Below are positions 53,113-62,459 of a DNA stretch of 64,000 bases, piece after piece. This DNA comes from Actinomadura rifamycini DSM 43936 (GTDB taxonomy: Bacteria > Actinomycetota > Actinomycetes > Streptosporangiales > Streptosporangiaceae): assembly GCF_000425065.1 (NCBI RefSeq), contig NZ_AULB01000007.1:124001-188000 (forward strand), read 5' to 3'. The notes beneath the pieces are model-generated. The model had not been told where the DNA came from. It did no database searches and saw only the letters and a program-made list of their open reading frames with translations. The first letter of the stretch is position 1. Every line of letters begins with the position of its first letter. The position numbers and the translations under genes are program-made.

Positions 53113-53520
53113 TCAGGCGAACATGCCGGGCACCGCGAACCCCAGGAACAGCACTCCGATGAACAGGAGCATCCCGTTTTCCAAAAGGGACCTCACCATG
53201 TTCCCTCGGGTGAAAATGAGCATGACCTGCGGCTTGTGCGCCATGTACACCACAGGCACTTCCTTCCCCGGCTCCAGCTTCGCGTCCATGCGCACGATCG
53301 GCTTGCAGGCCACCCGGTCGCCGTGCTCGCCCGCGAACGCGATGATCGGCGCCCACCGCGTTCCCGCATCGGCCGGGGTCACCGCGTGGTCGACCACGAC
53401 GCCGGACGTGCGAATGCCGCGCCGCCATAGCCGCAGCACGTTCACGACGTCCCGCAGATAGGCCGCGAGACAGCCCGCCCCGACCATCCCGATGATCACA
53501 ATAGGGATCAATTCGCCCAC
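53113..53520 (-). CDS. Small membrane protein, DUF3592-like
   Basis: GTG 53520 was chosen because the first predicted membrane segment begins there; the longer frame to 53550 starts with TTG and no good site. The 135-residue product has hydrophobic ends (LIPIVIIGMVGAGCLAAYL and LLLFIGVLFLGFAVPGMF) and a beta-rich soluble middle with Val/Arg/Asp, the layout of DUF3592 membrane proteins of unknown function. It is convergent with tRNA-Lys. Confidence 0.7.
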   Translation of the reverse strand: MGELIPIVIIGMVGAGCLAAYLRDVVNVLRLWRRGIRTSGVVVDHAVTPADAGTRWAPIIAFAGEHGDRVACKPIVRMDAKLEPGKEVPVVYMAHKPQVMLIFTRGNMVRSLLENGMLLFIGVLFLGFAVPGMFA

Positions 53521-53626
53521 GCCCCGCCCCCTGCGCCTCACGGCTCTCAAAGGGTTAGGACGTCGGCGGATACTTCGAAGTTCGCGTCCCGTTCCCCGCG
53601 GGGACGACGGGCGCGCCCGCGGTGAT

Positions 53627-54469
53627 TCAGCCGAGGGCGGTGACGGCGGCGGCCAGTTCGTCGGGAATCGAGAGGAACGGCGAGTGGGAGGCGTCGAGCC
53701 GGACGACGGACATCGGGGCGTCCGGGAAGGCCGCGTCGGCCTCGGCGATGAACCTCGCCTGGAGGGACGGCCCGATCGCCGCGTCCTTCGCGCACACGAG
53801 GTACGTGCGCCGCACCGATCCCCAGCCGTCGCGGGTCAGGGCGGTGGTGCCGAGCATGATGCCCGTCGGGCCGTCGGGCGTCAGCAGGCCGGTGGCGGCG
53901 TCGGCGAGGACCGGGTCCACGTCCCCGTAGAACGCCTCGCGGAGCCGCCGCCGGTAGTCCGCGTCGTCCGTGGCGAGGTCCAGCCGGAGCGCGCCGATCC
54001 GGGCCGGGTCGCCCCGCAGCAGCGGCGCGACCTGGTCGCCGGCGGCTTCGGGCGTCCGCGTGTAGGCCGCGGCCGGCACGCCGGAGGCCGGCATGTACGC
54101 GGAAAGGTACACCGCGTGCGCGATCAGTTCGGGCGTCTGCTGGGCCACTCGCGTCAGGACGGGCCCGGCCGCGCTGTGCGCGACGACGGTGACCGGCTCG
54201 CCGCCGCCGATCCGCGTGACCTGGGACGTCAGCAGCTCGGCCGCGTCGTCGAGGCGCACGTCCGCGACCGGCGACACCTCCGTGCCGACCTTCCCGGGGT
54301 CGTACGGTCCGGTGGACCAGCGAGGACGGCGGGCGTACAGCCCGTGCCCCGCCATGTCCACCGCGACGGCCGCGCGGCCCGCGGCCACCACGTGGGGGAC
54401 GACTTCGCTCCAGCACCAGGAGCCGTGCCAGAAACCGTGGACGAAGACCAGCGTGGAGGTGGGGGACAT
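53627..54469 (-). CDS. Alpha/beta hydrolase
   Basis: ATG 54469 has AGGGAGA four bases upstream. The 280-residue enzyme has the oxyanion region FVHGFWHGSWCW, the nucleophile elbow VVAHSAAG (Ser in HS), the acid residue in the strand near RTYLVCAKDAAIG and the catalytic His in LDASHSPFLS. This is the fold of esterases, haloalkane dehalogenases and MenH-type hydrolases; the Trp/His-rich N-terminal loop is typical of salicylate/jasmonate esterase-like (MES) members. Substrate unknown. It lies between a membrane protein gene and a kinase gene, with no shared overlap. Confidence 0.9.
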   Translation of the reverse strand: MSPTSTLVFVHGFWHGSWCWSEVVPHVVAAGRAAVAVDMAGHGLYARRPRWSTGPYDPGKVGTEVSPVADVRLDDAAELLTSQVTRIGGGEPVTVVAHSAAGPVLTRVAQQTPELIAHAVYLSAYMPASGVPAAAYTRTPEAAGDQVAPLLRGDPARIGALRLDLATDDADYRRRLREAFYGDVDPVLADAATGLLTPDGPTGIMLGTTALTRDGWGSVRRTYLVCAKDAAIGPSLQARFIAEADAAFPDAPMSVVRLDASHSPFLSIPDELAAAVTALG

Positions 54470-54600
54470 CGATTCTCCCTGGTGGCGTCTACGCCGAGGA
54501 CGAAACGGACGTCTCCAGTGTCGTCGCGCCGCGCCGGCTCGGCCACGGAGCGACAGTCCCTGGCTGAGCCGGCCGGAGTGTGGTTCCCCGGTGCGGTGCG

Positions 54601-57600
54601 TCAGGATCCGCTCAGGGACGGGCAGGTGTCGCGGTAGTCGATGCCGGGCGGGACGTACTGGGCCCATTCGGCGCGCGTGAGCGTGCGCCCGGCGATGGTG
54701 CAGGCGGTCGCCGCGGGGTCGGCGGGCATGGCGATGTTCCACCGCCGCACGGTCGCCGCCCCGTCGCTGGTGGTCAGGACCGCCGCGTCCGGGTCGAAGG
54801 ACATGGCGGCGACCCGGTCGGCGTGGCCGGTGAGGGGCGCGCCGATCTGGCTCTGCCCGGTGACGTCCCACAGCCTGACGACCCCGTCGTCCCCGCCGGT
54901 GGCCAGGGTCTCCCCGTCGCGGCTGAAGGCGAGGGAGGTCACCCGGTCGCTGTGCCCGGCGAGGGGTGCGCCGATCTGGCGCCGTCCGCGGACGTCCCAC
55001 AGCGTGGTCGCGTCGGCGGCGCCGATGGCGAGGGTCCGGTTGTCGGGGGCGAACGCCAGGGCGGCGACCGTGCCGGTGAGCCCGCTGATCGGCGGGTCGA
55101 GCTCCTCGCCGTCGGCGACGTTCCAGAGCCGGACGGTCCGCCCGATACCGGCGGCCAGTGTCGTGCCGTCGGGGCTGAAGGCCAGGGCGGTCACCTGCTC
55201 GCCGGAGGTGAACAGCGGCCCGTCACCGATCGGTGCGCGCGCGTCGAGGTCCCACAGCTGCACCCTGCCGTCGGCGGGCCGGTCGGGCGCATGGACCAGG
55301 TGGCCTCTCCCGGCGGCCAGGATCCGCCCGTCCGGGCTGAGCGCCATCGCGTTGACCACGCCGCCGGGGCCGTCGTCGAGGACGGACCAGCGGCGGGCCG
55401 CCTGGTCCCAGAGCTTGATCCGGGCTTCGAGATCGGCGACGGCGAAGGCCCCGCCGCCGGGGCGGACCACGATCGGGTCCGCGTCCGTCCGCCCGTTCGC
55501 GTCGGACGGCGCGGGGACGGGAGGCCGCGTCTGCTTCCCGGTGCCGACGTCCCACGTCCGGAAGGCGTCCTGCCCGCCCACCGCGGCGAGGGTGACCATC
55601 GTCCGCCGGTCCGGGGAGAACCCGTGCCGGTTGAGGCCGTCGCGTTCGTCCGGCGGTACGGGGTCGAAAGGACGGCGGTCGGGCTGGTGCACGGTGACGT
55701 CCCACAACCGCACCGTGTTCCTGGAGAAGTCGTTCGCGGTCAGGGAGACCACGGTGTGCTCGCCGGCGAACGAGACGATCTTCGCGTCGTCCCCGGAGTC
55801 CACGGGGAGAGTGCCGAGGCGCGCGCCGGTGGCGGTGTCCCGCAGCTGGGTGCCGATGAACACGGCGCGTCCGTCCGGGCTGAACGGTCCCACGTCCGGG
55901 GCCAAGGACGTGCGGATCGGCTTGCTCCGCTGCTTGCCGGTCCGGGCATCGTAGAAGCGCACGTAGGTGTCGTAGTCCTCTCCGGACTCCGCCGTGACGA
56001 CGGTCCGCGCGTCCGGGCTCAGCGCCACCGCCGCCCCTTCGACCGGGAAGGACGCCGTGCGCTCGCCGGAGGCCAGATCCCACACCCCCAGCTCGCCCGA
56101 GACCTCACCGGTCGCCACCGCCGTGGCGTCGGGGCTGACCACGGTGAAGGTGCCGTAGTCGCTTTCCGCGGCACGCACGACGGGACCGCGCCGGCGCAAG
56201 GTCGTCCCGACGTCCCAAAGAGCGATCTCCGCGCCGTCGTTCACGGCCGCGCTCTTCCCGTCTGGAGCGAACACCACCGAACCGGGACCGGACGACACGG
56301 GCAGTTCGCCCAGCGGCCGGCGGGTGCGCACATCCCAGAACCGCACCGTCCCCCGCACGTCGCCGTCGGCCCAGGTGCTGCCCGCCGCGCTCTCCTCGTC
56401 GGCCGCGGCGCCCGCCAGCGTGCGGCCGTCCGGGCTGAGCGCCACCATCATCGGGACGTCGGAGCCGTCCCCCTCGAACAGGCGGAGGAAGCCGCCCGCC
56501 CGGCGGTGCCTCCGCACGTCCCACAGCCCGATCGTGCCGTCCTTGTTGCCGATCGCGAGCAGCCGTCCGGCACGGTCGGCCGCGACCGCCCGGGGATCGC
56601 CCCGGTATCCGTTCAGGACGCCGCGGGCGGGGTGCGTGACGATGTTCAGCAGCGCCGCGCGGCTCTCGGGCGTCTCGCGGATGCCGTGGGCGGCGACGGC
56701 CAGCAGGGCCGCCTTGTCCGGGGCGGTGGCGCCGAACTGCCGGCTCTGCGCGGCCAGTTGCCGCGAGGCCGCGATGTCGCGCTGGTCCACGGTGGTCCGC
56801 TGGGCCCGGATCGCCCATCCCGTGGCCGTCAGGGACACCAGCGTGGTCACCGCCAGCACGGCGGCGGCGGCGCGGGTGCGGCGGCCCCGCGCGGTCCGGG
56901 CGCGGGTGCTGGCGTCCAGCAGGCCGCGCTCCAGCCGGTTGAGGGAGGGGCCGCTCCCGGCGGCGGTGGCCCAGCGGACGGCCTCGTCCAGGTGCGCGCC
57001 GGTCAGCACGTCGCCGCGGCGCCGCCCGTGGTCGGCCCAGGTGCGGGCGGCCTCGCGGACGCGGTGGTGCACCCGCAGCCCGTCCCGCTCGTCCTCGGCC
57101 CAGTCCCGCAGCCGCGGCCAGGCCCGCAGCACCGCCGGACGCGCCAGGACGACCTGGTCGCCCGCCACGACCAGCAGCGGCTCGAAGGCCCGCACCACGT
57201 GCTCCAGCGCCCGCGCCTCGTCGGGGCGCTCCCGGTCGGACAGCTCCGCGAGCGCCACGGGACGCGTGGCCAGGCTCCCGTCCTCGCCGGGGACCACGCA
57301 CCGCAGGAACACCTCCGGGACCAGGCCCTGCTCACGCGGCGGCAGGGCGGCGTAGACGTCCTCGGCGACCTTGCCCAGCGCCGGGTCCCCCGGTTCCCAC
57401 CGGGACCGCAGCCCCGCCTGCGCGGCCCCGGCGGCGACCAGGTCGTCCGGACCGCCGGGCCCCTCGCGCGGGTCGCGGGTGAGCGCCGCCAGGACGGCCC
57501 GCGCGGACGGGCGCGCCAGCGGGTCCTTCGCCAGCGCCGCCTCCACCAGCGGGCGCAGCGCGTCGGGCAGCGCCGCCAGGTCCGGGTGGTGGGTGCGGAT

Positions 57601-58281
57601 CCGGTGGGCGATCTCCGGCAGCGTGCCGCCCTGGAACGCGTGCTCGCCGGTGGCGGCGAACACCATGATCGCCCCCCAGGCGAACACGTCCGCCTCGGCG
57701 CCGGCGCGCCGCCCCGCGTACACCTCCGGCGCCATGTACCGCAGCGTCCCGGCGAACGCCCCCTCGGTGGCCGAGTGGGTGTCCAGCACCCGGGCGATCC
57801 CGAAGTCGATCAGGCGGGGGCCGTCCGGGCCCAGCATCACGTTGCCGGGCTTGAGGTCGCGGTGCACGACCTTGGCCTGGTGGATGGCCGTGAGCGCGGT
57901 GGCGATGCCGATCCCGAGGCGGTGCAGATCGTCCCCGGCGAACCGGCGCCCCGGCCGTCCGGCCGCGCCCTTGACGGTGCCCTGCAGGCTGAGCCCGTCG
58001 ATGTACTCGCTGACGATGTAGGGCCGCGGCGGCTCCAGCCGCACCTGGAGGATCCGGGCGGTGCAGAACGAGGCGACCCGCTGCGCCGCCCGTGCCTCGG
58101 CGGCCATCAGCGCCAGCTCCCGGGGCGCCTCCTGCGCGCCGTGCAGCACCTTGACCGCCACCCGGGTCCCGTCCGGCCCGTAGGCGTCGTAGACCACGCC
58201 CTGCCCGCCGGCGCCCAGCCGCCCCGCCAGCCAGAACTCACCGATCCGCTCGGGATCCCCCGCCTCAAGCCGATCCGACAT
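54601..58281 (-). CDS. Serine/threonine protein kinase with nSTAND-type middle and WD40 repeats
   Basis: ATG 58281 gives 1226 residues. Kinase motifs are complete: GAGGQGVV (23-30), Lys44, HRD 140-142, DFG 159-161, and YMAPEVY. After the kinase there is a winged-helix-containing segment (about 320-460) with VYAALPPREQGLVPEVFLR, RPAVLRAWPRLRDWAEDERDGLRVHHRVREAARTW and RLERGLLDAS, which is the piece that sits between NTPase and WD40 domains in actinobacterial nSTAND1 proteins. Then a membrane-like segment at about 465-487 and about thirteen WD40 repeats to the end. The NTPase itself is missing. A kinase has taken its place. It should phosphorylate partners recruited through the propeller. Confidence 0.93.
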   Translation of the reverse strand: MSDRLEAGDPERIGEFWLAGRLGAGGQGVVYDAYGPDGTRVAVKVLHGAQEAPRELALMAAEARAAQRVASFCTARILQVRLEPPRPYIVSEYIDGLSLQGTVKGAAGRPGRRFAGDDLHRLGIGIATALTAIHQAKVVHRDLKPGNVMLGPDGPRLIDFGIARVLDTHSATEGAFAGTLRYMAPEVYAGRRAGAEADVFAWGAIMVFAATGEHAFQGGTLPEIAHRIRTHHPDLAALPDALRPLVEAALAKDPLARPSARAVLAALTRDPREGPGGPDDLVAAGAAQAGLRSRWEPGDPALGKVAEDVYAALPPREQGLVPEVFLRCVVPGEDGSLATRPVALAELSDRERPDEARALEHVVRAFEPLLVVAGDQVVLARPAVLRAWPRLRDWAEDERDGLRVHHRVREAARTWADHGRRRGDVLTGAHLDEAVRWATAAGSGPSLNRLERGLLDASTRARTARGRRTRAAAAVLAVTTLVSLTATGWAIRAQRTTVDQRDIAASRQLAAQSRQFGATAPDKAALLAVAAHGIRETPESRAALLNIVTHPARGVLNGYRGDPRAVAADRAGRLLAIGNKDGTIGLWDVRRHRRAGGFLRLFEGDGSDVPMMVALSPDGRTLAGAAADEESAAGSTWADGDVRGTVRFWDVRTRRPLGELPVSSGPGSVVFAPDGKSAAVNDGAEIALWDVGTTLRRRGPVVRAAESDYGTFTVVSPDATAVATGEVSGELGVWDLASGERTASFPVEGAAVALSPDARTVVTAESGEDYDTYVRFYDARTGKQRSKPIRTSLAPDVGPFSPDGRAVFIGTQLRDTATGARLGTLPVDSGDDAKIVSFAGEHTVVSLTANDFSRNTVRLWDVTVHQPDRRPFDPVPPDERDGLNRHGFSPDRRTMVTLAAVGGQDAFRTWDVGTGKQTRPPVPAPSDANGRTDADPIVVRPGGGAFAVADLEARIKLWDQAARRWSVLDDGPGGVVNAMALSPDGRILAAGRGHLVHAPDRPADGRVQLWDLDARAPIGDGPLFTSGEQVTALAFSPDGTTLAAGIGRTVRLWNVADGEELDPPISGLTGTVAALAFAPDNRTLAIGAADATTLWDVRGRRQIGAPLAGHSDRVTSLAFSRDGETLATGGDDGVVRLWDVTGQSQIGAPLTGHADRVAAMSFDPDAAVLTTSDGAATVRRWNIAMPADPAATACTIAGRTLTRAEWAQYVPPGIDYRDTCPSLSGS

Positions 58282-58728
58282 CCGATCATCCCGTCCAGCG
58301 CGTCCCCGGCGGCGGCGAGCCGCCCCCGCCGTCACGATCAGTAGTCGATCGCCACCCACTACGACGCCGCACCCCGCCCCCGAGTTCGCCACGACCGCCA
58401 CGGAGAGGCGCGACCGCCCCCGACGCCCGGCGGTGTAGACGACCGCGTCAAGCCGTCCGACGCCGGACGCCGCCGATGCCGGCGGCGGCACCGGTGATCA
58501 AGCCGGCCTGTGCACCACCGCCACCCGCCGATAGGGCAGGGCTCGGGGGCTGTTTCTGGGGTTGTGGCCGGGTGTGGCCCCTGTCAGGGGGATGTGTCGC
58601 TCGTCGGCGCCGCGCGACGTACGCTGCCTCTGCGCATGCGGTCGGTCGCCCTGCGTGCTCGCACGTCTGTGGCGGTCGGTGCTCCCGCTGTGTGCGCGAT
58701 TACCGGGCGCGAGCAAAGGAGCGAACGC
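58282..58728. other. Divergent intergenic region between kinase and TerD-fusion genes, no gene
   Basis: Two plus frames here (58476 and 58510) are open but start without ribosome binding sites and lose codon bias before 58729. AT is low throughout. AAAGGAG at 58715-58721 is the ribosome binding site of the TerD-fusion gene. I could not place promoters confidently on either strand. Confidence 0.5.
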
Positions 58729-60702
58729 GTGCATCAGATGTCCAAGGGCGCCAACATCGACCTGCCCGGGCCGTCCACGGCGACGGGTCCGGTCACCGTC
58801 GCGTTGAGCTGGATCGATCCGTCCGGTGCAGGCGAGGCCGACGTCTCGGTGCTCTTGGTCGGCGAGAGCGGCAAGGTCGGGGGCGACGCCGACTTCGTCT
58901 TCTACAACCAGCCCGCGACCGCGGACGAGTCGGTGCGGCTGCTCGGCAAGACGCCGACCGCGACCGGCAGCGAGGACCGGATCCTGGTCGACCTCGGTGC
59001 GCTGCGGCCCGACGTGCACCGCGTCGTCGTGGCCGCCAGCCGTTACGCGGGGGCGACGTTCGGCGCGCTGGACGATCTGCGGCTGACCGTCTCCGGCGGT
59101 GCGGGAGACGCGCTGCTGGCCTTCGACATCGGGGACGCCGACCGGGAGACCGCGTTCATCTTCGGCGAGCTGTACCGCAGGGGCGGCGGGTGGAAGTTCC
59201 GGGCGGTCGGCCAGGGCTATGAGTCCGGGCTCGCGGGGCTGGCGTCCGACTTCGGCATCAACGTCGACGACGGCGACGAGGGGACCGACGAGGGGACCGG
59301 CGGGGCGCCCGCGGAGGCGGTCGGCGCGCCCGTCGGCCCGGCGCCGCCCGAGGACGCCCGCCCGAAGCGTGTCCGGACGGCCAAGCGGAAGACGACCGTG
59401 CGGAAGGCGGCGAAGGTCGACCTGGCGGAGCATCCGTCGTGGCAGCACGCGCGGCTGTTCCCGGTCACCGGGTTGCGCAACGACCAGGAACGCGAAACCC
59501 GCGCCACCGCCACCCTGCTGGCCGTGATGGCGCAGGTCCCGGAGTTCGGCCGCCGCCTGACCGCCCGGTTCAACGCCCCCGCCGGGACGATCCAGACGTT
59601 CGCCGAGACCTCCTTCAAGCACGGTGACGGCAAGGTCCGGCCGGACGGCGTGCTGCGCGTGGCCCGGGCCGGACGGATCTGGACCGCCCTGATCGAGACG
59701 AAGACGGGCGGCAACCCGCTCAAGGCCGACCAGGTGGCGGCCTACCTCGAGGTGGCGGCGCGGCAGGGTTACGAGACCGTGATCACCCTGTCGAACGATC
59801 TCGCGCTGGACAACGAGCATCCGCTGAACGTCGACAAACGGCTGCTGCGCAAGGTGGCGCTGCGCCACCTGTCGTGGGCCGAGGTCGCCCACGAGGCGGA
59901 AATGCTGTGCCTGCACGACGGTGTGGCGAATCCCGTCCACGCGTGGCTGCTCGGCGAGCTGCTGCACTACCTGCGGCAGGACAACGCCGGCTGCCAGGGG
60001 TTCCGGGACATGGGCGCCGCGTGGGTGCCCGTGCGCAACGCGGTCACCGCGGGCACGCTCCGGCTCGGGGACCGGCGCGCCATGCAGGTGGCCGAGAGCT
60101 GGGAGAAGCTCGTCCGGCAGCTGTGCCTGCGCCTCGGCGGACGGACGGGCCTCGCCATCGCGCCCGTGCTGCGCAGGCGGCGCGACGGGGACGCCTCGGT
60201 ACGCCGCCTGCAGACGGTGACGTCGCTGGTGGAGTCGGGACGCATGAGCGCCGAGATCCGCGTCCCGAACGCCGGCGGGCCCGTGCTGCTCGAGGCCGAC
60301 CTGCGCACCGGCCAGATCGAGACCACCGTCGAGATCCCCGCGGCGGCGCGCGCCCGTCCCCTGACGCGCGTCCAGTGGCTGCTGCGGCAACTGGCCGGCG
60401 CCCCGCCGGAGCTGCGCGTCGAGGCCCTCGCCCCCGGACAGAAGACGGGCCCCTGCGACCTGCTGAAGAACCTCGTCAGTGAGCCGGGCCTGCTCGTCCC
60501 CGGCGACGCGCGGCAGATCGGCGCCTTCCGTCTGACCCTCGCGACGGGCCTGGGGACCAAGCGCGGCACCGAGGAGGCCGGCTTCGTCCGCAGTGTCGAC
60601 ACCGCCATGGACCGCTTCCACCAGGAGATCCTCCAGGTGCTGAAGCTCGACTCCGCGCCCGCCGAGGGGAAGAGCGGCGGGGGTCAGGGGTCGGGGGTGT
60701 AG
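58729..60702 (+). CDS. TerD-domain protein fused to a PD-(D/E)XK nuclease-like domain
   Basis: GTG 58729 is seven bases after AAAGGAG and gives 657 residues; the first Met (58738) is only three codons later. Residues 4-180 form a TerD domain: MSKGANIDL, DFVFYNQ, ILVDLGAL, FGELYRRGGGWKFRAVGQGY and SDFGINVD. After an acidic and basic linker (181-232) a second domain carries an early helix (HARLFPVTGLRNDQERETRATATLLAVMAQ), then RPDG (Asp306), LIETKTG (Glu323, Lys325) and QVAAYLE, the classic PD-(D/E)XK nuclease arrangement. The rest (about 360-657) is unassigned. TerD domains bind calcium and mark stress or DNA-processing systems; fusion to a nuclease-like domain suggests a defence or DNA-repair role, which is inference. 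Confidence 0.9.
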   Translation: MHQMSKGANIDLPGPSTATGPVTVALSWIDPSGAGEADVSVLLVGESGKVGGDADFVFYNQPATADESVRLLGKTPTATGSEDRILVDLGALRPDVHRVVVAASRYAGATFGALDDLRLTVSGGAGDALLAFDIGDADRETAFIFGELYRRGGGWKFRAVGQGYESGLAGLASDFGINVDDGDEGTDEGTGGAPAEAVGAPVGPAPPEDARPKRVRTAKRKTTVRKAAKVDLAEHPSWQHARLFPVTGLRNDQERETRATATLLAVMAQVPEFGRRLTARFNAPAGTIQTFAETSFKHGDGKVRPDGVLRVARAGRIWTALIETKTGGNPLKADQVAAYLEVAARQGYETVITLSNDLALDNEHPLNVDKRLLRKVALRHLSWAEVAHEAEMLCLHDGVANPVHAWLLGELLHYLRQDNAGCQGFRDMGAAWVPVRNAVTAGTLRLGDRRAMQVAESWEKLVRQLCLRLGGRTGLAIAPVLRRRRDGDASVRRLQTVTSLVESGRMSAEIRVPNAGGPVLLEADLRTGQIETTVEIPAAARARPLTRVQWLLRQLAGAPPELRVEALAPGQKTGPCDLLKNLVSEPGLLVPGDARQIGAFRLTLATGLGTKRGTEEAGFVRSVDTAMDRFHQEILQVLKLDSAPAEGKSGGGQGSGV

Positions 60703-62459
60703 GGGGTGGCTTGGAGGGTGAAGAGGCGAGCGTAGTCGCCGTCGGCGGCCATGAGGGTGTCGTGGGTGCCGTGTTCGGTGATGCGGCCTTCGTTGAGGAC
60801 GACGATGAGGTCGGCGTCGCGGACGGTGCCGAGGCGGTGCGAGATGAGGACGCTGGTGCGGTCGCGGCGGTGGCGGCGGAGGGACGTGTGGACGGCGTGC
60901 TCGGCCTCGGCGTCGAGGCCGGAGCTGGGCTCGTCCAGGAGGAGCAGGTCGCGGTCGCGGCGCAGGAGGGCGCGGGCGAGGGCGAGGCGCTGCCACTGCC
61001 CGCCCGACAGGGCGACGCCCGCGCCGTCCTCGCCGCCGAAGATGCGGCTGAGCATCGTGGCGTAGCCGTTCGGGAGGGCCTCGATCGCGTCGTGGACGCC
61101 GGCCTGCCGTGCGGCTTCCCGGATGCGGGCGCCGTCCTGGACGGCGAGGTCGCCGAGGCCGATGTTGTCGGCCGCGGTGAGGTCGTACTCCATGAAGTCC
61201 TGGAAGACGACGCCGATGCGTGCGCGGAGTTCCGCGGGGTCCATGTCGCGCAGGTCGACGCCGTCCCAGGTGATCGAGCCCTTGTCCGGGTCGTAGAGCC
61301 GGCAGAGGAGTTTGACGAGGGTGCTCTTGCCCGCGCCGTTCACGCCGACGAGGGCGACGCCGCGGCCGGACGGGACGAACAGGTCGACGCCGCGCAGGAT
61401 CCAGGGGTGCTCGTCGCCGTAGCGGAACCACACGTCGCGGAACTCGATGCCGTGCCGCAGGGCCGGGACGGGACGGCCCGGACGTGCGGGCATCGCTGGG
61501 GGCGCGGTCACGACCGCCGAGTAGTGGCCGAACATGAGCAGGGCGTTGTGCGCGTCGGCCCACCGGTCGATGACGGACGCGAGGGCGGCCTGGACGCCCG
61601 CGACCGCGGCGACGAACACGGTCACGTCGCCCGGGGTGAGGCGGCCCGCGGCGGCTTCCCGGACGGCCCAGACGAGGCCGCCGCCGGCGACGGCGGCGCC
61701 GAGGAGGGCGAGGAGGGACTGGCCGCGGAGGGTGGTGAGGTCGATCCGGCGTTCGGCGTCGTTGGTGGCGCGGATCTCGGTGAGCATCCGGGTGCGGAAG
61801 TGGTCGCCCAGGCCGAACAGGCGCGTCTCCTTCGCGGCCTCCGGCCGGGTCAGGAGCTCCCCGTAGAAGACCTCGCGCCGCATGCCGGGGCTGATGCGCC
61901 ACATCGTGCGGGCCCGTTCGCGGCTCAGCCGGAGCTGGATCGAGATCGCGGGGAGGGTCGCCAGGAAGATCACCCCGACGAGGAGCGGGTTGATCACGAG
62001 GAGGGTGCCGACGAAGCCCGACATGGTGATGAGCGCCTGGGCGATGGCGAGGGCGCCGCCGATCAGCCGGTCGGGGGCGTGCTGGCTGGACTCGTGCGCC
62101 AGCCGGAGGCGGTCCTGGAACGCGGGGTCCTCGAGGCGGCGCAGGCCCGCGTCGGCGTTGACGGCGCCGAACAGCCGGTCGACGGCCAGGGCGCGGACGG
62201 CGCGGCGCAGCTGGGCCTGCGCGTAGGTGGAGGCGTGCGGGACGAGGACGACGGACAGCCCGCACGCGGCGAGCCCGGCGGCGAGGAGGGTGAGGGCGCC
62301 CGGGTCGGCGCCGCGGGCGAGGCCGTCCAGGACGAGTTTGGTCAGCCACGCGGTGGCGACCGGGGCCAGGCCGGCGAGGACGGCGAGGAGGACGGACGCG
62401 GCGGTCGCGCCCGGGTGCGCCCGCCACGCCAGCCCGGCGACGGCCCCCGCGCGCCTCAC
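60684..62459 (-). CDS. ABC exporter (fused membrane and ATPase domains), peptide operon
   Basis: GTG 62459 overlaps the preceding stop (GTGA). The 591-residue protein has six membrane segments (about 1-290) and an ATPase with Walker A GVNGAGKST, signature LSGGQWQRLALARAL, Walker B LLLLDEPSSGLD and H-loop ISHRL. It lacks the N-terminal C39 peptidase of typical bacteriocin exporters. Its gene is the last of the minus-strand unit that begins with the S26 peptidase and the Cys-rich peptide, so it is the natural exporter for that peptide; another substrate is possible. The 3' end overlaps that of the TerD-fusion gene by 19 bases. Confidence 0.93.
   Translation of the reverse strand: MRRAGAVAGLAWRAHPGATAASVLLAVLAGLAPVATAWLTKLVLDGLARGADPGALTLLAAGLAACGLSVVLVPHASTYAQAQLRRAVRALAVDRLFGAVNADAGLRRLEDPAFQDRLRLAHESSQHAPDRLIGGALAIAQALITMSGFVGTLLVINPLLVGVIFLATLPAISIQLRLSRERARTMWRISPGMRREVFYGELLTRPEAAKETRLFGLGDHFRTRMLTEIRATNDAERRIDLTTLRGQSLLALLGAAVAGGGLVWAVREAAAGRLTPGDVTVFVAAVAGVQAALASVIDRWADAHNALLMFGHYSAVVTAPPAMPARPGRPVPALRHGIEFRDVWFRYGDEHPWILRGVDLFVPSGRGVALVGVNGAGKSTLVKLLCRLYDPDKGSITWDGVDLRDMDPAELRARIGVVFQDFMEYDLTAADNIGLGDLAVQDGARIREAARQAGVHDAIEALPNGYATMLSRIFGGEDGAGVALSGGQWQRLALARALLRRDRDLLLLDEPSSGLDAEAEHAVHTSLRRHRRDRTSVLISHRLGTVRDADLIVVLNEGRITEHGTHDTLMAADGDYARLFTLQATPYTPDP

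Noticed and set aside
53492..54637. Plus ORF of 381 codons opposite the alpha/beta hydrolase
   Set aside because: Antisense shadow; hydrolase motifs and a strong ribosome binding site are on the minus strand.
58476..59222. Plus ORFs before the TerD-fusion gene, including frames starting at 58476 and 58510
   Set aside because: Start lacks a ribosome binding site; TerD homology begins only after 58729, which has AAAGGAG upstream.
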